Shown: in pieces, positions 17,244-24,995 of the stretch
How the letters are laid out: each line of letters begins with the position of its first letter
Numbering within the stretch: position 1 is the first letter of the stretch
Assembly (NCBI GenBank): GCA_965214435.1
Contig: OZ243960.1
Span: 744,001-808,000, forward strand
Source: Rubrobacter_A sp965214435
GTDB lineage: Bacteria; Actinomycetota; Rubrobacteria; Rubrobacterales; Rubrobacteraceae
Length of the DNA stretch: 64,000 nucleotides
Direction of reading: 5' to 3'
The notes under the pieces: generated by a model
Databases searched by the model: none
What the model was told of the DNA's origin: nothing
Seen by the model: only the letters and a program-made list of their open reading frames with translations
Translations under genes and position numbers: made by a program

Positions 17244-17939
17244 TTAGGTAATGAGGACTAGGGAAGCGGAGATCAGGGTGCAGACTACGTTGGTTAGTTC
17301 GTTACCGAGACGCGGGACGAGAGCGCCGAGCAAGCTGTCCCCCACCGTCCCGAGAAATGCGGCGAGCGCGACGAACAGTGCACCGCCGATGGTTTCTACG
17401 AGACCGAGACCGTAGCCGAGAGCGGCCGTCGCGGCTGCGGCGGCGATTCCGGCGAGCGTTCCGGGTAGGGACACTGCTCCGTCTGTACCGGGAGGCACGG
17501 GTCTGAGGGTGGTGATGCGGTACGGGGTTTGTCGGAATAGCTGCCCGACCTCGGACTCGGCGGTATCCGCGAAAGCCGCTCCTAGAGAGGCGACGAACGC
17601 GGCCGCAAAAACTTCCGGGGAAGGGGTAAGAGCGGCGAGGAGGGCGCAAATTACGGCCACCCCACAGTTGGCGAGCGCGTTGCGGGCTCCCCGGCGGCCA
17701 CCGCGGGCTTCTGCGATGCCCCGGCGTTCCTTGCCGCGGTAGCCGACCCGGGTGAGCGCTGAGCCTCCGGCCACAAAGAGCGCCAGTATTAGAAACCCCG
17801 GTAGTCCGAGGGAAACGTAGATCACGGTCCCCACCACGAAGCCGCCGAGTGCTCCGCCCCGGCTGACCGCTCCGAACGCGAGCGCGAGCCCGGCGAAAGA
17901 GCCGGTCACCAACACCGCCGCCAGAGCGTTACCTAGTAT
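17244..17939 (-). CDS. DUF92 family integral membrane protein
   Basis: About 231 residues with six or seven hydrophobic helices. It shows the DUF92 pattern: GALGGFVVGTVIYV, a GGSALTRVGY segment with KERRGIAEARGGRRGARNALAN after it, FADTAESEVGQL, and GTDGAVSLPGTLAG. The family is related to plant VTE6 phytyl-phosphate kinase and to CTP-dependent lipid kinases, so polyprenyl-phosphate metabolism is a reasonable guess. The first canonical start (GTG 17915) lies inside helix 1 and lacks a Shine-Dalgarno. An ATA at 17939 lies 4 nt after the upstream stop, 7 nt after AAAAGGTG, and completes helix 1. I use it. Third gene of a TPR-unknown-DUF92 operon. Confidence 0.82.
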   Translation of the reverse strand: MLGNALAAVLVTGSFAGLALAFGAVSRGGALGGFVVGTVIYVSLGLPGFLILALFVAGGSALTRVGYRGKERRGIAEARGGRRGARNALANCGVAVICALLAALTPSPEVFAAAFVASLGAAFADTAESEVGQLFRQTPYRITTLRPVPPGTDGAVSLPGTLAGIAAAAATAALGYGLGLVETIGGALFVALAAFLGTVGDSLLGALVPRLGNELTNVVCTLISASLVLIT

Positions 17940-17943
17940 TTTG

Positions 17944-18393
17944 CTACACCTTTTGCAAGCGTCCCAGCAACCGCCGGGCGTAGAGGCTGCACTCCTCGGG
18001 AGCGTCGGGCAGGAGTGCCGGCTCGACGGCCGCGGCTTCTATGCCCCCGGCGGCGAGTCGCTCCAGTCCCTGCTCCAGCAGCGGGCCAGCGAGAAAGCTC
18101 GGAGGCTCCGGCACGGCCACGACGAGACCGTGGAGGGTATGAGGCCCGGCGACTCGTACATAGTCGATTGCTTCCGGGAGATTCTGCTCGACAATGAAGA
18201 TGCAGACCTCAGAGCCCTGAATTTTCTCCAGGCTCCGGGGCTCTTTCAGGCTTTCCCACTGCGCCGTGGTCTTTACATACCCGCCGCTGAGCGCCGCGCG
18301 GGAAAGCCCGGACCAGACGCCACCGGCGACTCTTCTGGCGAGCGGTCCTTCGTAGTCGACGAGGATACCGACCGTGGTTTGTTTATCCGTCAC
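17944..18393 (-). CDS. Hypothetical protein (149 aa)
   Basis: I do not recognise a family. The protein begins MTDKQTTVGILVDYEGPLAR and has an alternating strand/helix pattern (VGILVDYEG, CIFIVEQN, LHGLVVAVPEP), suggesting a small alpha/beta fold of Rossmann or receiver-like type. No signal peptide or membrane helix is seen. The start overlaps the TPR gene stop by 4 nt (ATGA) and the stop lies 4 nt before the DUF92 start, so the three genes are translationally coupled. Confidence 0.7.
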   Translation of the reverse strand: MTDKQTTVGILVDYEGPLARRVAGGVWSGLSRAALSGGYVKTTAQWESLKEPRSLEKIQGSEVCIFIVEQNLPEAIDYVRVAGPHTLHGLVVAVPEPPSFLAGPLLEQGLERLAAGGIEAAAVEPALLPDAPEECSLYARRLLGRLQKV

Positions 18394-18734
18394 TGGTCTC
18401 CGGCAGTCTCTTGCTCTTGGCGCTTGCGGAGCCGGTTTGCAAAAACGTCTATCTCCTTTACGGTCTGGAGGTCGCCGTTTTTCTGGGCGACCTCGCGGCC
18501 CTCGGCGAATACCCGAAAGGCTTCTCTGTCCTCGCGCAACTCGTAGAGTGCGCGTCCGAGCATCCGGTAGGCTACCGAGTAGTCAGGCTTATTCTCGACC
18601 GCCCGCGCCAGGTAGTCACGAGCACCGGCAAAGTCTTTTTCCTTGAATAGTTCGCTACCTAGAGAGTAGAGGACCATCGGATTTTCCGGGTCCCGGGCGA
18701 GGAGCTTGCGGAACATAGCGGCCCTTGAATCCAT
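18390..18734 (-). CDS. Small tetratricopeptide-repeat protein
   Basis: 114 residues made of about two to three TPR units (NPMVLYSLGSELFKEKDF, then ARDYLARAVENKPDYSVAYR, then LGRALYELREDREAFRVFAE). TPR modules mediate protein-protein contacts. There is no catalytic motif or targeting signal. First gene of the TPR-unknown-DUF92 operon and divergent from the HTH-Mop pair across 71 nt. The partner is unknown. Confidence 0.8.
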   Translation of the reverse strand: MDSRAAMFRKLLARDPENPMVLYSLGSELFKEKDFAGARDYLARAVENKPDYSVAYRMLGRALYELREDREAFRVFAEGREVAQKNGDLQTVKEIDVFANRLRKRQEQETAGDQ

Positions 18735-18805
18735 CCGACACTCCCAACTCCTGGTTTACGGGGCTTTTTTAGCACGAAAGGACCCGCCCTGTTACAACAC
18801 TGCTC

Positions 18806-19123
18806 GTGGAAGCCAAACGCCTGCTAGAAAAGCTCGCCGCCTCGCCGGAGTTGTCACCGTTCGCCGGGCTGGTGCAGCCGCTTGAAGACTACGACCGGGA
18901 ACGCGGTAGCGACCTGGCACGAACCCTCGCGGTCTACTTCGACGCCGGAGAGAACGCGAGCGAGGCCGCGGAGCGGTTGTTCCTGCACCGCAACAGCTTG
19001 CTCTACCGGCTGGAGCGCATCCAGAATCTGACTGGGTTAGACTTGAAGGACCCAGAAGTCCGGCTGGCCCTCCGGCTCGGGCTATTGACGTTAAAGAGAG
19101 GAGAGAAAGCTGATGAAGCTTAG
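18806..19123 (+). CDS. PucR/CdaR-type helix-turn-helix protein, minimal
   Basis: 105 residues carrying only the C-terminal HTH domain of PucR/CdaR regulators: LARTLAVYFDAGENASEAAE, then RLFLHRNSLLYRLERIQNLT, then a conserved LDLKDPEVRLALRLGLL. Normal family members have GAF, GGDEF-like or diacid-sensing domains in front; here there is nothing but a short leader. Its 3' end overlaps the next gene (Mop) by 11 nt. DNA binding and ligand sensing may therefore be split between two tightly coupled genes that face modBA. The GTG start has no clear Shine-Dalgarno. Confidence 0.82.
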   Translation: MEAKRLLEKLAASPELSPFAGLVQPLEDYDRERGSDLARTLAVYFDAGENASEAAERLFLHRNSLLYRLERIQNLTGLDLKDPEVRLALRLGLLTLKRGEKADEA

Positions 19124-19331
19124 CGCCCGTAACCGGCTACCCGGCACCGTAACGGAGGTGGTAAAGGACGATATTTCGGCCAAGGTAACCCTTCAGGTGG
19201 GAGATAACCACGTCGTCTCCCTTATAACCCGCGAGAGTTGCGACGAGCTCGGCCTTGAAGCCGGCCAGCAGGCGACCGCCCTCGTAAAATCTACCGATGT
19301 GATGATCCTGACCGACGACGGGCTGGCTTAG
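19113..19331 (+). CDS. Mop/TOBE molybdate-binding protein
   Basis: 72 residues, one TOBE (Mop) domain: SARNRLPGTVTEVVKDDISA, then KVTLQVGDNHVVSLITRES, LGLEAGQQATALVKSTDVMI. Stand-alone Mops assemble as hexamers that bind molybdate or tungstate. ATG 19113 is preceded by GAGAGGAGAG and overlaps the HTH gene by 11 nt. The stop lies only 6 nt from the stop of the convergent modB. It may be the sensor half of a split regulator, or a molybdate buffer. Confidence 0.9.
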   Translation: MKLSARNRLPGTVTEVVKDDISAKVTLQVGDNHVVSLITRESCDELGLEAGQQATALVKSTDVMILTDDGLA

Positions 19332-19337
19332 CGCGGA

Positions 19338-20195
19338 CTAGTCTCCGTACTCGCCTCCGGGTCCGGTAGCCCTGGCTCCCAAGTACCTGACGGCCAGTAT
19401 GACCGCAAAGGCGAAGCCCAAGACCAAGACCGAGAGCGCCACCGCAGCGTCGAAATCGGTCTCCAGTTCAGCAAATACCGCCAGGGGGACGGTGCGGGTC
19501 ACGCCCTCGAAGCTGCCGGCGAAGATGATCGTGGCTCCAAACTCCCCCAGAGCCCGGGCCCAGGCGGTGATCGCCCCGGCTATGAGCGCCGGGGACGCGA
19601 GCGGCGCGGTTATCTTTAGAAAAGTGGTCAGCCGGGTCGCTCCATCGACCAGGGCCGCCTCCTCTACTCTCCGGTCTACCGCGCTAAAGCCGATAACGGC
19701 TTGACGCACGTAGAACGGCGTGGCGACGAACAGCTCCGCCATTACGACCGCGGCGGTGGTAAAGCTCAGCGTGATCCCGAACGCCTGAAGGTGCTCGCCT
19801 ACAACCCCTACTCTCCCGAAGGCCAGTAGAAGAGCTATGCCGGCCGCGCTCGGAGGCAGCACTATCGGTATATCTATAAGGGTGTTTACCACCCGTTTAC
19901 CGAAAAAGTCCGCCCGGGAGAGTACGTAAGCCGCCGGGGTACCGAGTACGAGGAGGATCACCAGGGTAATACTCGTGGTCCGGGCGCTCAGCAGCAGAGC
20001 CTCGATGGCGGCCGGAGATGTCATGGCGCTCCAGGCTTCCCGGCTTATAGTCCAGATCACCAGGCTCAGGAGCGGCACGCTTATAAAGCCGGCTAGCAGA
20101 GCCAGCGCCGCGACGGCCAGCCCGGAGACTACCGTCTCACCCTGTAGAAAACGGGTCTTTGACTTTCTTTTCAACCCGCCGGCTCGAATCCCCAA
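19338..20195 (-). CDS. modB: Molybdate ABC transporter permease ModB
   Basis: 285 residues with about six membrane helices. The binding-protein-dependent permease (EAA) motif appears as EEAALVDGATRLTTFLKITA, followed by PLASPALIAGAITAWARALG and EFGATIIFAGSF. The last segment is characteristic of ModB and CysT-type oxyanion permeases. It carries molybdate across the membrane with a ModC ATPase that is not encoded in this window. The start overlaps the modA 3' end by 25 nt. GTG/ATG choices nearby do not change the conserved part. Confidence 0.9.
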   Translation of the reverse strand: MGIRAGGLKRKSKTRFLQGETVVSGLAVAALALLAGFISVPLLSLVIWTISREAWSAMTSPAAIEALLLSARTTSITLVILLVLGTPAAYVLSRADFFGKRVVNTLIDIPIVLPPSAAGIALLLAFGRVGVVGEHLQAFGITLSFTTAAVVMAELFVATPFYVRQAVIGFSAVDRRVEEAALVDGATRLTTFLKITAPLASPALIAGAITAWARALGEFGATIIFAGSFEGVTRTVPLAVFAELETDFDAAVALSVLVLGFAFAVILAVRYLGARATGPGGEYGD

Positions 20196-21013
20196 CCCGC
20201 AAGCATCCGCTGTCCCTCATCACTGAGCATGAAGTCTACCCATTCCTGGGCGAGAACCGGACTGCTGGCTTTATCGAGCGCGGCTACCGGGTAAGTTGCG
20301 GTCACGTTGAACTCGTCCGGTATCTGGATAATCTTTACCCGGTCTCTTGTATCAGGTGTTACGTCAGTCGTGTAGCCGAAAGCCGCGTCGGCGTCACCCA
20401 GAGCAACCCGGTTGACCGCCGCCCGGACATCAGCCTCCCTGGAGACCACATTTGAAAGTACATCCCGCTTGAAATCATCCCCATACTCAGAGTTGGCCTT
20501 GCCGAGTATCTCCCCGGCGTATTCGGCGGCCGGCACTCCTTCCTGGGCCAGGACAATCCGGAGCCCAGGGTTTTCGAGGTCCCGGAGGCTCTCTACACTG
20601 CCCGGGTCGCTACTCGGCACGAGGATCACTTCTCTATTCCTGGCAAATACCTCCGGACTGCCAGACGTTAATCCCTCTTTGACCGCCTTCTGCATCTTCG
20701 CCTCGTCAGCCGAAGCAAAGACGTCCGCCGGTGCGCCCTGTAGTATCTGCCGGAGCACCGTGGAACTACCTGCAAAGGTGGTACGCACCTCAACACCGGG
20801 ATGCTCCTCCTCGAAAGCGACCTCCAGGTCTTGGAAGGCATCGGTCAGGGATGCCGCGGCAAAGACGGTCAGAACCTTCTCTCCCCCGGCGTCGTTATCG
20901 GCGAGAGCCTCGCTCTCCGAACCATCCGGACCACCACAGCTAGCCAGGGACGCTAGAGCGCCGCAGAACAGCGCCAGCCACAGACCCGACATCAAACACC
21001 TTTTCAGCCACAC
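20171..21013 (-). CDS. modA: Molybdate-binding lipoprotein ModA
   Basis: 280 residues. The N-terminal signal ends in a lipobox (LASLASCGG), so the mature protein is a membrane-anchored lipoprotein. The mature part has the ModA signatures KVLTVFAAASLTDAFQDLE, TTFAGSSTVLRQILQGAPAD and VFASADEAKM, and binds molybdate or tungstate outside the cell. It delivers the ion to ModB, whose gene overlaps by 25 nt. GTG start at 21013 with GAAGGG upstream. No ModC ATPase gene follows, so an ATPase must come from elsewhere in the genome. Confidence 0.92.
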   Translation of the reverse strand: MWLKRCLMSGLWLALFCGALASLASCGGPDGSESEALADNDAGGEKVLTVFAAASLTDAFQDLEVAFEEEHPGVEVRTTFAGSSTVLRQILQGAPADVFASADEAKMQKAVKEGLTSGSPEVFARNREVILVPSSDPGSVESLRDLENPGLRIVLAQEGVPAAEYAGEILGKANSEYGDDFKRDVLSNVVSREADVRAAVNRVALGDADAAFGYTTDVTPDTRDRVKIIQIPDEFNVTATYPVAALDKASSPVLAQEWVDFMLSDEGQRMLAGWGFEPAG

Positions 21014-21145
21014 CGCTACGCCCTTCTAGCCTCCAGACCATCAGCCTCACTTATGCTAGGCGAAAGGACGCCCGCAGTCTTCGGGCATAGTGCACGGATT
21101 CTTGGATGTCGGGTCGTGACTCCCGGGGAGGTTTAGAGACCTACC

Positions 21146-22375
21146 CTATGAGTAGGGGCCTACGGTAGTATCCTCGGCTAGTTGTCGGTAGGCTTCGGCC
21201 ACCCTCAGCACTTTCTTCACATACCAGCCGGCCCGATTGTAGGTGTAGAGGGCCGCGTACCAGTCCTCGGGAGCACCACCGGCTTTCAGATACGAGGCAG
21301 CGGCCGGTATTGCGTCCTCGGGGTCCATTATGTTGGCGACGCCGTCACCATTGCCGTCCATCCCGTAAGCTTCCCATGTCGAAGGCAGGAACTGCATCGG
21401 ACCCATGGCACCCGCGCTGGAAGGTCCGAGGTTCCGGCCATGGTCGGACTCGACTTTACCGACGGCCGCGAGTATATACCAGTCGTCGGCGAAGCCGTTA
21501 TCCTCGGCCGCTTCCCGGTAGAGCTTCTCGTACTGCTTACTAGAGATCCGCGGTAAGGGTCGCGCGGTGATGTCCTCGCGCGCGACGCGAAGCTCCTGGG
21601 AACGATCTGCAGGGTTGGCAGCCGCCGACGAAGGCGTCGCCGTCGCCGACTTGAGCTTTATAAGATCCCGCTGTTCCCTTACCCGGAGCTTCTGGATCCT
21701 GCTCTCTACTTTTCTCGGGTTTGTGATCAACCGGGGCTCGGAGCTGGCAGGAGCCGAATGCTGGCGCACAGTCGTTTGACCCCCCCCCTCCCGCGGCTTG
21801 GCTACCACAGTGTCACCGGCCGTGTCGAACTCCTCTCTACTAGAGACTGCCTGGTTGGTCTGTATCTGCTGAGTCTGGCGGGTCACCGTCCCAAGACCGG
21901 CGGTATCCTGTTCTCCGTTCGCTGTTGCGGAGATCGCTGGAATTGTGGTGGATACGATGGTGGACGCCCCTCCGCTCGTGCTCTGGACCCTGACTGCTAG
22001 GTTTTCACCCGTTCGAGTGGTCTGGACTGTCTGTTCGGAATGGCCTTGCGAAGTGGCTATCCTAACCTGGGAAGAGACCCCGGGACCTGTAGTCCGCACG
22101 TCCCAACTGCCGGACCCCGATGATCCTGCCTGAGTACTTAGATCCCGTCCCCGGACCGGGGCAGCGGTATCCGGGACACCCTCACTCGCCCCGGCGACCG
22201 GCGCTTTTTCACTCGTTGTCTCGGTCCGAACAGAACTCTCGGCAGTGGGAGAAACAGTCTCCACCTTGAGAGCTTTGCTTACAGTAGTCTCCGCCCCCGC
22301 CACGCTGGCGACCGCGAGAGACAGGGCCACTATACCCGTACACACGATTACACTCTTCTTTGGACCTGCTCGCAC
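21146..22375 (-). CDS. Secreted lytic transglycosylase (SLT-type) with long low-complexity region
   Basis: 409 residues. An N-terminal signal peptide (SVIVCTGIVALSLAVASVAG) is followed by about 240 residues of Ser/Thr/Val-rich low-complexity sequence. The C-terminal approximately 120-residue lysozyme-like domain has AAVGKVESDHGRNLGPSSAG as the catalytic-Glu region, then AMGPMQFLPSTWEAYGMDGN and DPEDAIPAAASYLKAGG. It should cleave peptidoglycan glycan strands outside the cell. The Asp-rich DGNGDGVANIMDP segment resembles a calcium-binding loop seen in related actinobacterial transglycosylases. It lies downstream of parB on the same strand but 113 nt away, so it probably has its own promoter. 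Confidence 0.87.
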   Translation of the reverse strand: MRAGPKKSVIVCTGIVALSLAVASVAGAETTVSKALKVETVSPTAESSVRTETTSEKAPVAGASEGVPDTAAPVRGRDLSTQAGSSGSGSWDVRTTGPGVSSQVRIATSQGHSEQTVQTTRTGENLAVRVQSTSGGASTIVSTTIPAISATANGEQDTAGLGTVTRQTQQIQTNQAVSSREEFDTAGDTVVAKPREGGGQTTVRQHSAPASSEPRLITNPRKVESRIQKLRVREQRDLIKLKSATATPSSAAANPADRSQELRVAREDITARPLPRISSKQYEKLYREAAEDNGFADDWYILAAVGKVESDHGRNLGPSSAGAMGPMQFLPSTWEAYGMDGNGDGVANIMDPEDAIPAAASYLKAGGAPEDWYAALYTYNRAGWYVKKVLRVAEAYRQLAEDTTVGPYS

Positions 22376-22488
22376 CTGCTACCCCCTCCGAGAGTATGCT
22401 CTCTTCCTATAAAGCGGGACGATCTCCGGAATCTCAACGAGAGGCCGGGACACCCGTTATTTATTATCGGATTTACCCCCGAAAACCT

Positions 22489-23349
22489 TTAGTCTTTCCG
22501 GGAGGTGAGGAGCGCCACAATCGCTTCAAGCTCCTCTTTCTCTCGGAACCGTATCTCCACTTTTCCACCCCGGCGGAGCGTACGTACCTTAGCGGGTAAA
22601 CCAAGAAAATCTTGTATCATTTGTGACGCGTTAGCGAACTGCTCCGGTGGCGGAGGACTCTGAGGTTCTGAAGCGGCTGGCTCGGCATCTTCAGCGAGTG
22701 TCTCTCTGACGAGTTCTTCCGTAGCGCGGACGGATAGCTTATTCGCCTGTATCCTGTCTGCGACTTTGAGCATACGCTTTTCTTCTTCGAGCGGTAGCAG
22801 AGCTCTGGCATGACCCTCTGAAAGACTGCCTTGTAAGAGGAGTTCCCGGATCGATCCGGGCAGTTGCATGAGACGTAGTGTGTTGGTAACCGCCGCCCGG
22901 CTTTTGCCCAAGCGGGTAGCGAGCTGCTCCCTTGACAAGCCGAAACTCTCCATCAAAGCCTGGTAAGCCCCAGCAGTTTCCAGAGGGTTGAGATCTTCCC
23001 GCTGCAGGTTTTCTACTAGCGCAAGCTCCATGGATTCGCCTTCTGCAGCCTGCCGGATGAGGACCGGAACCCGGTCCATACCAGCTTCTTTAGCCGCCCG
23101 AAGCCGGCGCTCGCCCGCGATCAACTCGAACCCGGCGTCCGTTACCCGAACGACTAGCGGTTGTAGAATGCCCACTTCGCGGATCGAAGCCGCAAGCTCT
23201 GCTATACCCGAACCAGGGAAGTTCCTGCGGGGCTGGTACGTATTAGCGCGGATAGCTGAGACCGGTATTTCTTCGAACCTCAAACCCCCGACGCTCTCAC
23301 CGGTAGCTATGAGCGCGGAAAGCCCACGCCCGAGGCCTCTCCTACCCAC
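22489..23349 (-). CDS. parB: Chromosome-partitioning protein ParB
   Basis: 286 residues. It has the CTPase/ParB box (ELIAGERRLRAAKEAGMDRV, then PVLIRQAAEGESMELALVEN), an HTH (SREQLATRLGKSRAAVTNTL) that recognises parS, and a C-terminal dimerisation domain ending LLTSRKD. ParB loads at parS, spreads as a sliding clamp and is moved by ParA. The start overlaps parA by 8 nt. Two exact parS cores lie at 24876-24889 and 24968-24981, 1.5 kb upstream in the same operon region. Confidence 0.97.
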   Translation of the reverse strand: MGRRGLGRGLSALIATGESVGGLRFEEIPVSAIRANTYQPRRNFPGSGIAELAASIREVGILQPLVVRVTDAGFELIAGERRLRAAKEAGMDRVPVLIRQAAEGESMELALVENLQREDLNPLETAGAYQALMESFGLSREQLATRLGKSRAAVTNTLRLMQLPGSIRELLLQGSLSEGHARALLPLEEEKRMLKVADRIQANKLSVRATEELVRETLAEDAEPAASEPQSPPPPEQFANASQMIQDFLGLPAKVRTLRRGGKVEIRFREKEELEAIVALLTSRKD

Positions 23350-24112
23350 GGCTCAGGACCTCGTCAGCTACAGCGGCGTAAGCTGCGGCACCCGCGCTCG
23401 AAGGCGCGTAGAGTGCGACCGGCAACCCGAAACTCGGGGCTTCGCTTAGCCGGACATTCCTAGGTATCACAGCCTGATACACACGGTCACCAAAGAATGA
23501 CCTGACTTCCGCCGCTACCTGGTGAGCAAGGTTCGTCCGCACATCGAACATGGTCAGGAGTACCCCCCCGACCTCTAGGGCCGGATTCAACTCTTCCCGA
23601 ACCATACGTATACTCCGCATGAGCTGCGTTAGACCTTCCAGAGCATAGTATTCACACTGTATAGGGATTAGGACATGATCCGCGGCCGCTAAAGCGTTGA
23701 GAGTCAACAGGTCGAGTGATGGCGGACAGTCCAGTAGAACGTGGCTATACAGGCCATCGGGTAACTTTTCGAGAGCCCTCCGTAACTTATACTCCCTAGC
23801 GAGAGCCGATACGAGCTCTACTTCGGCCCCAACGAGGTTTATGGTAGCCGGAGCAACAGATAAGCTCTCGATCTGGGTCGGAACCGCGACATCTTCTATG
23901 GAAGTGCCCTCCAAGAGCACGTCGTACATACAGCCACGCTCACCAACCTCAACCCCTAAGCCACTTGTTGCGTTGCTCTGGGCATCCATGTCGGCTAACA
24001 GTATCTTTTCGCCACGACTCGCGAGGTAAGCACCGAGGTTGATCGCCGTGGTGCTCTTCCCGACACCGCCCTTCTGATTGACTATAGCTACCGTCTTAGT
24101 CACGGTAGGCAT
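23342..24112 (-). CDS. parA: Chromosome-partitioning ATPase ParA (Soj)
   Basis: 256 residues of a MinD/ParA-type deviant Walker ATPase: KGGVGKST (with the signature Lys), LLADMDAQSNATSGLGV, and the switch II region HVLLDCPPSLDLLTLNAL. There is no N-terminal HTH extension, so it is the chromosomal Soj type. It binds DNA non-specifically as an ATP dimer and is stimulated by ParB to segregate origins. It sits between rsmG (15 nt upstream) and parB (8-nt overlap) in the standard order. Confidence 0.97.
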   Translation of the reverse strand: MPTVTKTVAIVNQKGGVGKSTTAINLGAYLASRGEKILLADMDAQSNATSGLGVEVGERGCMYDVLLEGTSIEDVAVPTQIESLSVAPATINLVGAEVELVSALAREYKLRRALEKLPDGLYSHVLLDCPPSLDLLTLNALAAADHVLIPIQCEYYALEGLTQLMRSIRMVREELNPALEVGGVLLTMFDVRTNLAHQVAAEVRSFFGDRVYQAVIPRNVRLSEAPSFGLPVALYAPSSAGAAAYAAVADEVLSRG

Positions 24113-24127
24113 CTTAGCACGACGGAC

Positions 24128-24862
24128 TCATACCTTCTGCATACCGAGAGGACGGGACTTAGGTACCCCAGTTTGCCGTGGATACTCGGTCGGAGTGGGG
24201 TGGACTTTTCTCACAACTACTAACTTGCGCTCTCGACTCCCGATGTCCGGTATATGACCGACGTGAACTATATCCTCTATACAAGCACCTAATATGGCGG
24301 CGGCTCTGTGACTAGCTTGCAATTCTTCCTCCTCCAGGCGCGCTTTCATAGCAACCATGTAGCCGCCGACTTTTAGCAATGGTAGACAGTACTCGGCGAG
24401 TACCGGCAAAGGAGCTAAGGCTCTGGCAGTAGCCACGTCGTATTTACTTGCCTGTTTATTAGACCTTCCATACTCCTCCGCACGCCCATTGAGCACCTGA
24501 GCTCTGTCCAAGTTTAGTTCGGAGGTCGCGTACTTCAAAAAGCGGGCTTTTTTCCCGGTCGACTCAATAAAAGACACCTCTAAAGAGGGCAGCATTATTT
24601 TCAATGGTATTCCAGGCAATCCCCCTCCTGCTCCCACGTCAACCAGACTATGGCTGCCAGCCATCACATCAGTTAGCAAGCAACTAAGAGAGTCAACGAT
24701 ATGATCGGCCACAATTCGATGATGTTCTCGGGTCCCGATCACGTTGGCTAAGTCGTAATGCTCCAACAGACGAGCGTATCTCATCAAGTGCTCGAACTGC
24801 TCGGCACTAGGCAGAAACCCCCAAGCCTCAGTCTGCCTCTGCAACAGCTGTTGGCTACTCAC
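24128..24862 (-). CDS. rsmG: 16S rRNA (guanine527-N7)-methyltransferase RsmG
   Basis: 244 residues of the GidB/RsmG Rossmann methyltransferase. It has the SAM-binding motif LVDVGAGGGLPGIPLKI, ESTGKKARFL, and the C-terminal VATARALAPLPVLAEYCLPL segment. It methylates G527 of 16S rRNA; loss gives low-level streptomycin resistance in other bacteria. The GC content is visibly lower than in the outer parts of the window, as is the rest of the jag-rnpA stretch. It is separated from jag by the parS-bearing intergenic region. Confidence 0.95.
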   Translation of the reverse strand: MSSQQLLQRQTEAWGFLPSAEQFEHLMRYARLLEHYDLANVIGTREHHRIVADHIVDSLSCLLTDVMAGSHSLVDVGAGGGLPGIPLKIMLPSLEVSFIESTGKKARFLKYATSELNLDRAQVLNGRAEEYGRSNKQASKYDVATARALAPLPVLAEYCLPLLKVGGYMVAMKARLEEEELQASHRAAAILGACIEDIVHVGHIPDIGSRERKLVVVRKVHPTPTEYPRQTGVPKSRPLGMQKV

Positions 24863-24875
24863 ACTAGATAAGACC

Positions 24876-24889
24876 GTTTCACGTGAAAC
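24876..24889. other. parS site 1
   Basis: An exact GTTTCACGTGAAAC core, one flank of the 16-bp parS consensus also matching (final A at 24890). It lies just upstream of rsmG in the jag-rsmG intergenic region, close to parAB. This is the ParB loading site. Confidence 0.93.
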
Positions 24890-24919
24890 ACTGCCTTGCG
24901 TCTGATTAATATCGAGTTC

Positions 24920-24953
24920 ACGACAAAAGTTTGCGAGTGATAACTTTTGTCGT
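24920..24953. repeat. 12-bp perfect inverted repeat between the two parS sites
   Basis: Arms ACGACAAAAGTT (24920-24931) and AACTTTTGTCGT (24942-24953) flank a 10-nt loop. The element sits between the two parS cores, 30 nt from one and 14 nt from the other. It could be a factor-binding dyad, or a transcript hairpin after jag. No U-run follows on either strand. Confidence 0.7.
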
Positions 24954-24967
24954 ACGTAGCTGCGAGC

Positions 24968-24981
24968 GTTTCACGTGAAAC
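24968..24981. other. parS site 2
   Basis: A second exact GTTTCACGTGAAAC core, 92 nt (start to start) from the first and only 14 nt before the jag stop. Two closely spaced parS sites would load ParB efficiently about 5 kb from the origin boxes. Confidence 0.93.
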
Positions 24982-24995
24982 GTAACCGGTATTGA

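Noticed and set aside
21070..21086. Hairpin GCCCG-N7-CGGGC between the transglycosylase and modA
   Set aside because: The stem is only 5 bp and no U-run follows, so termination cannot be claimed.
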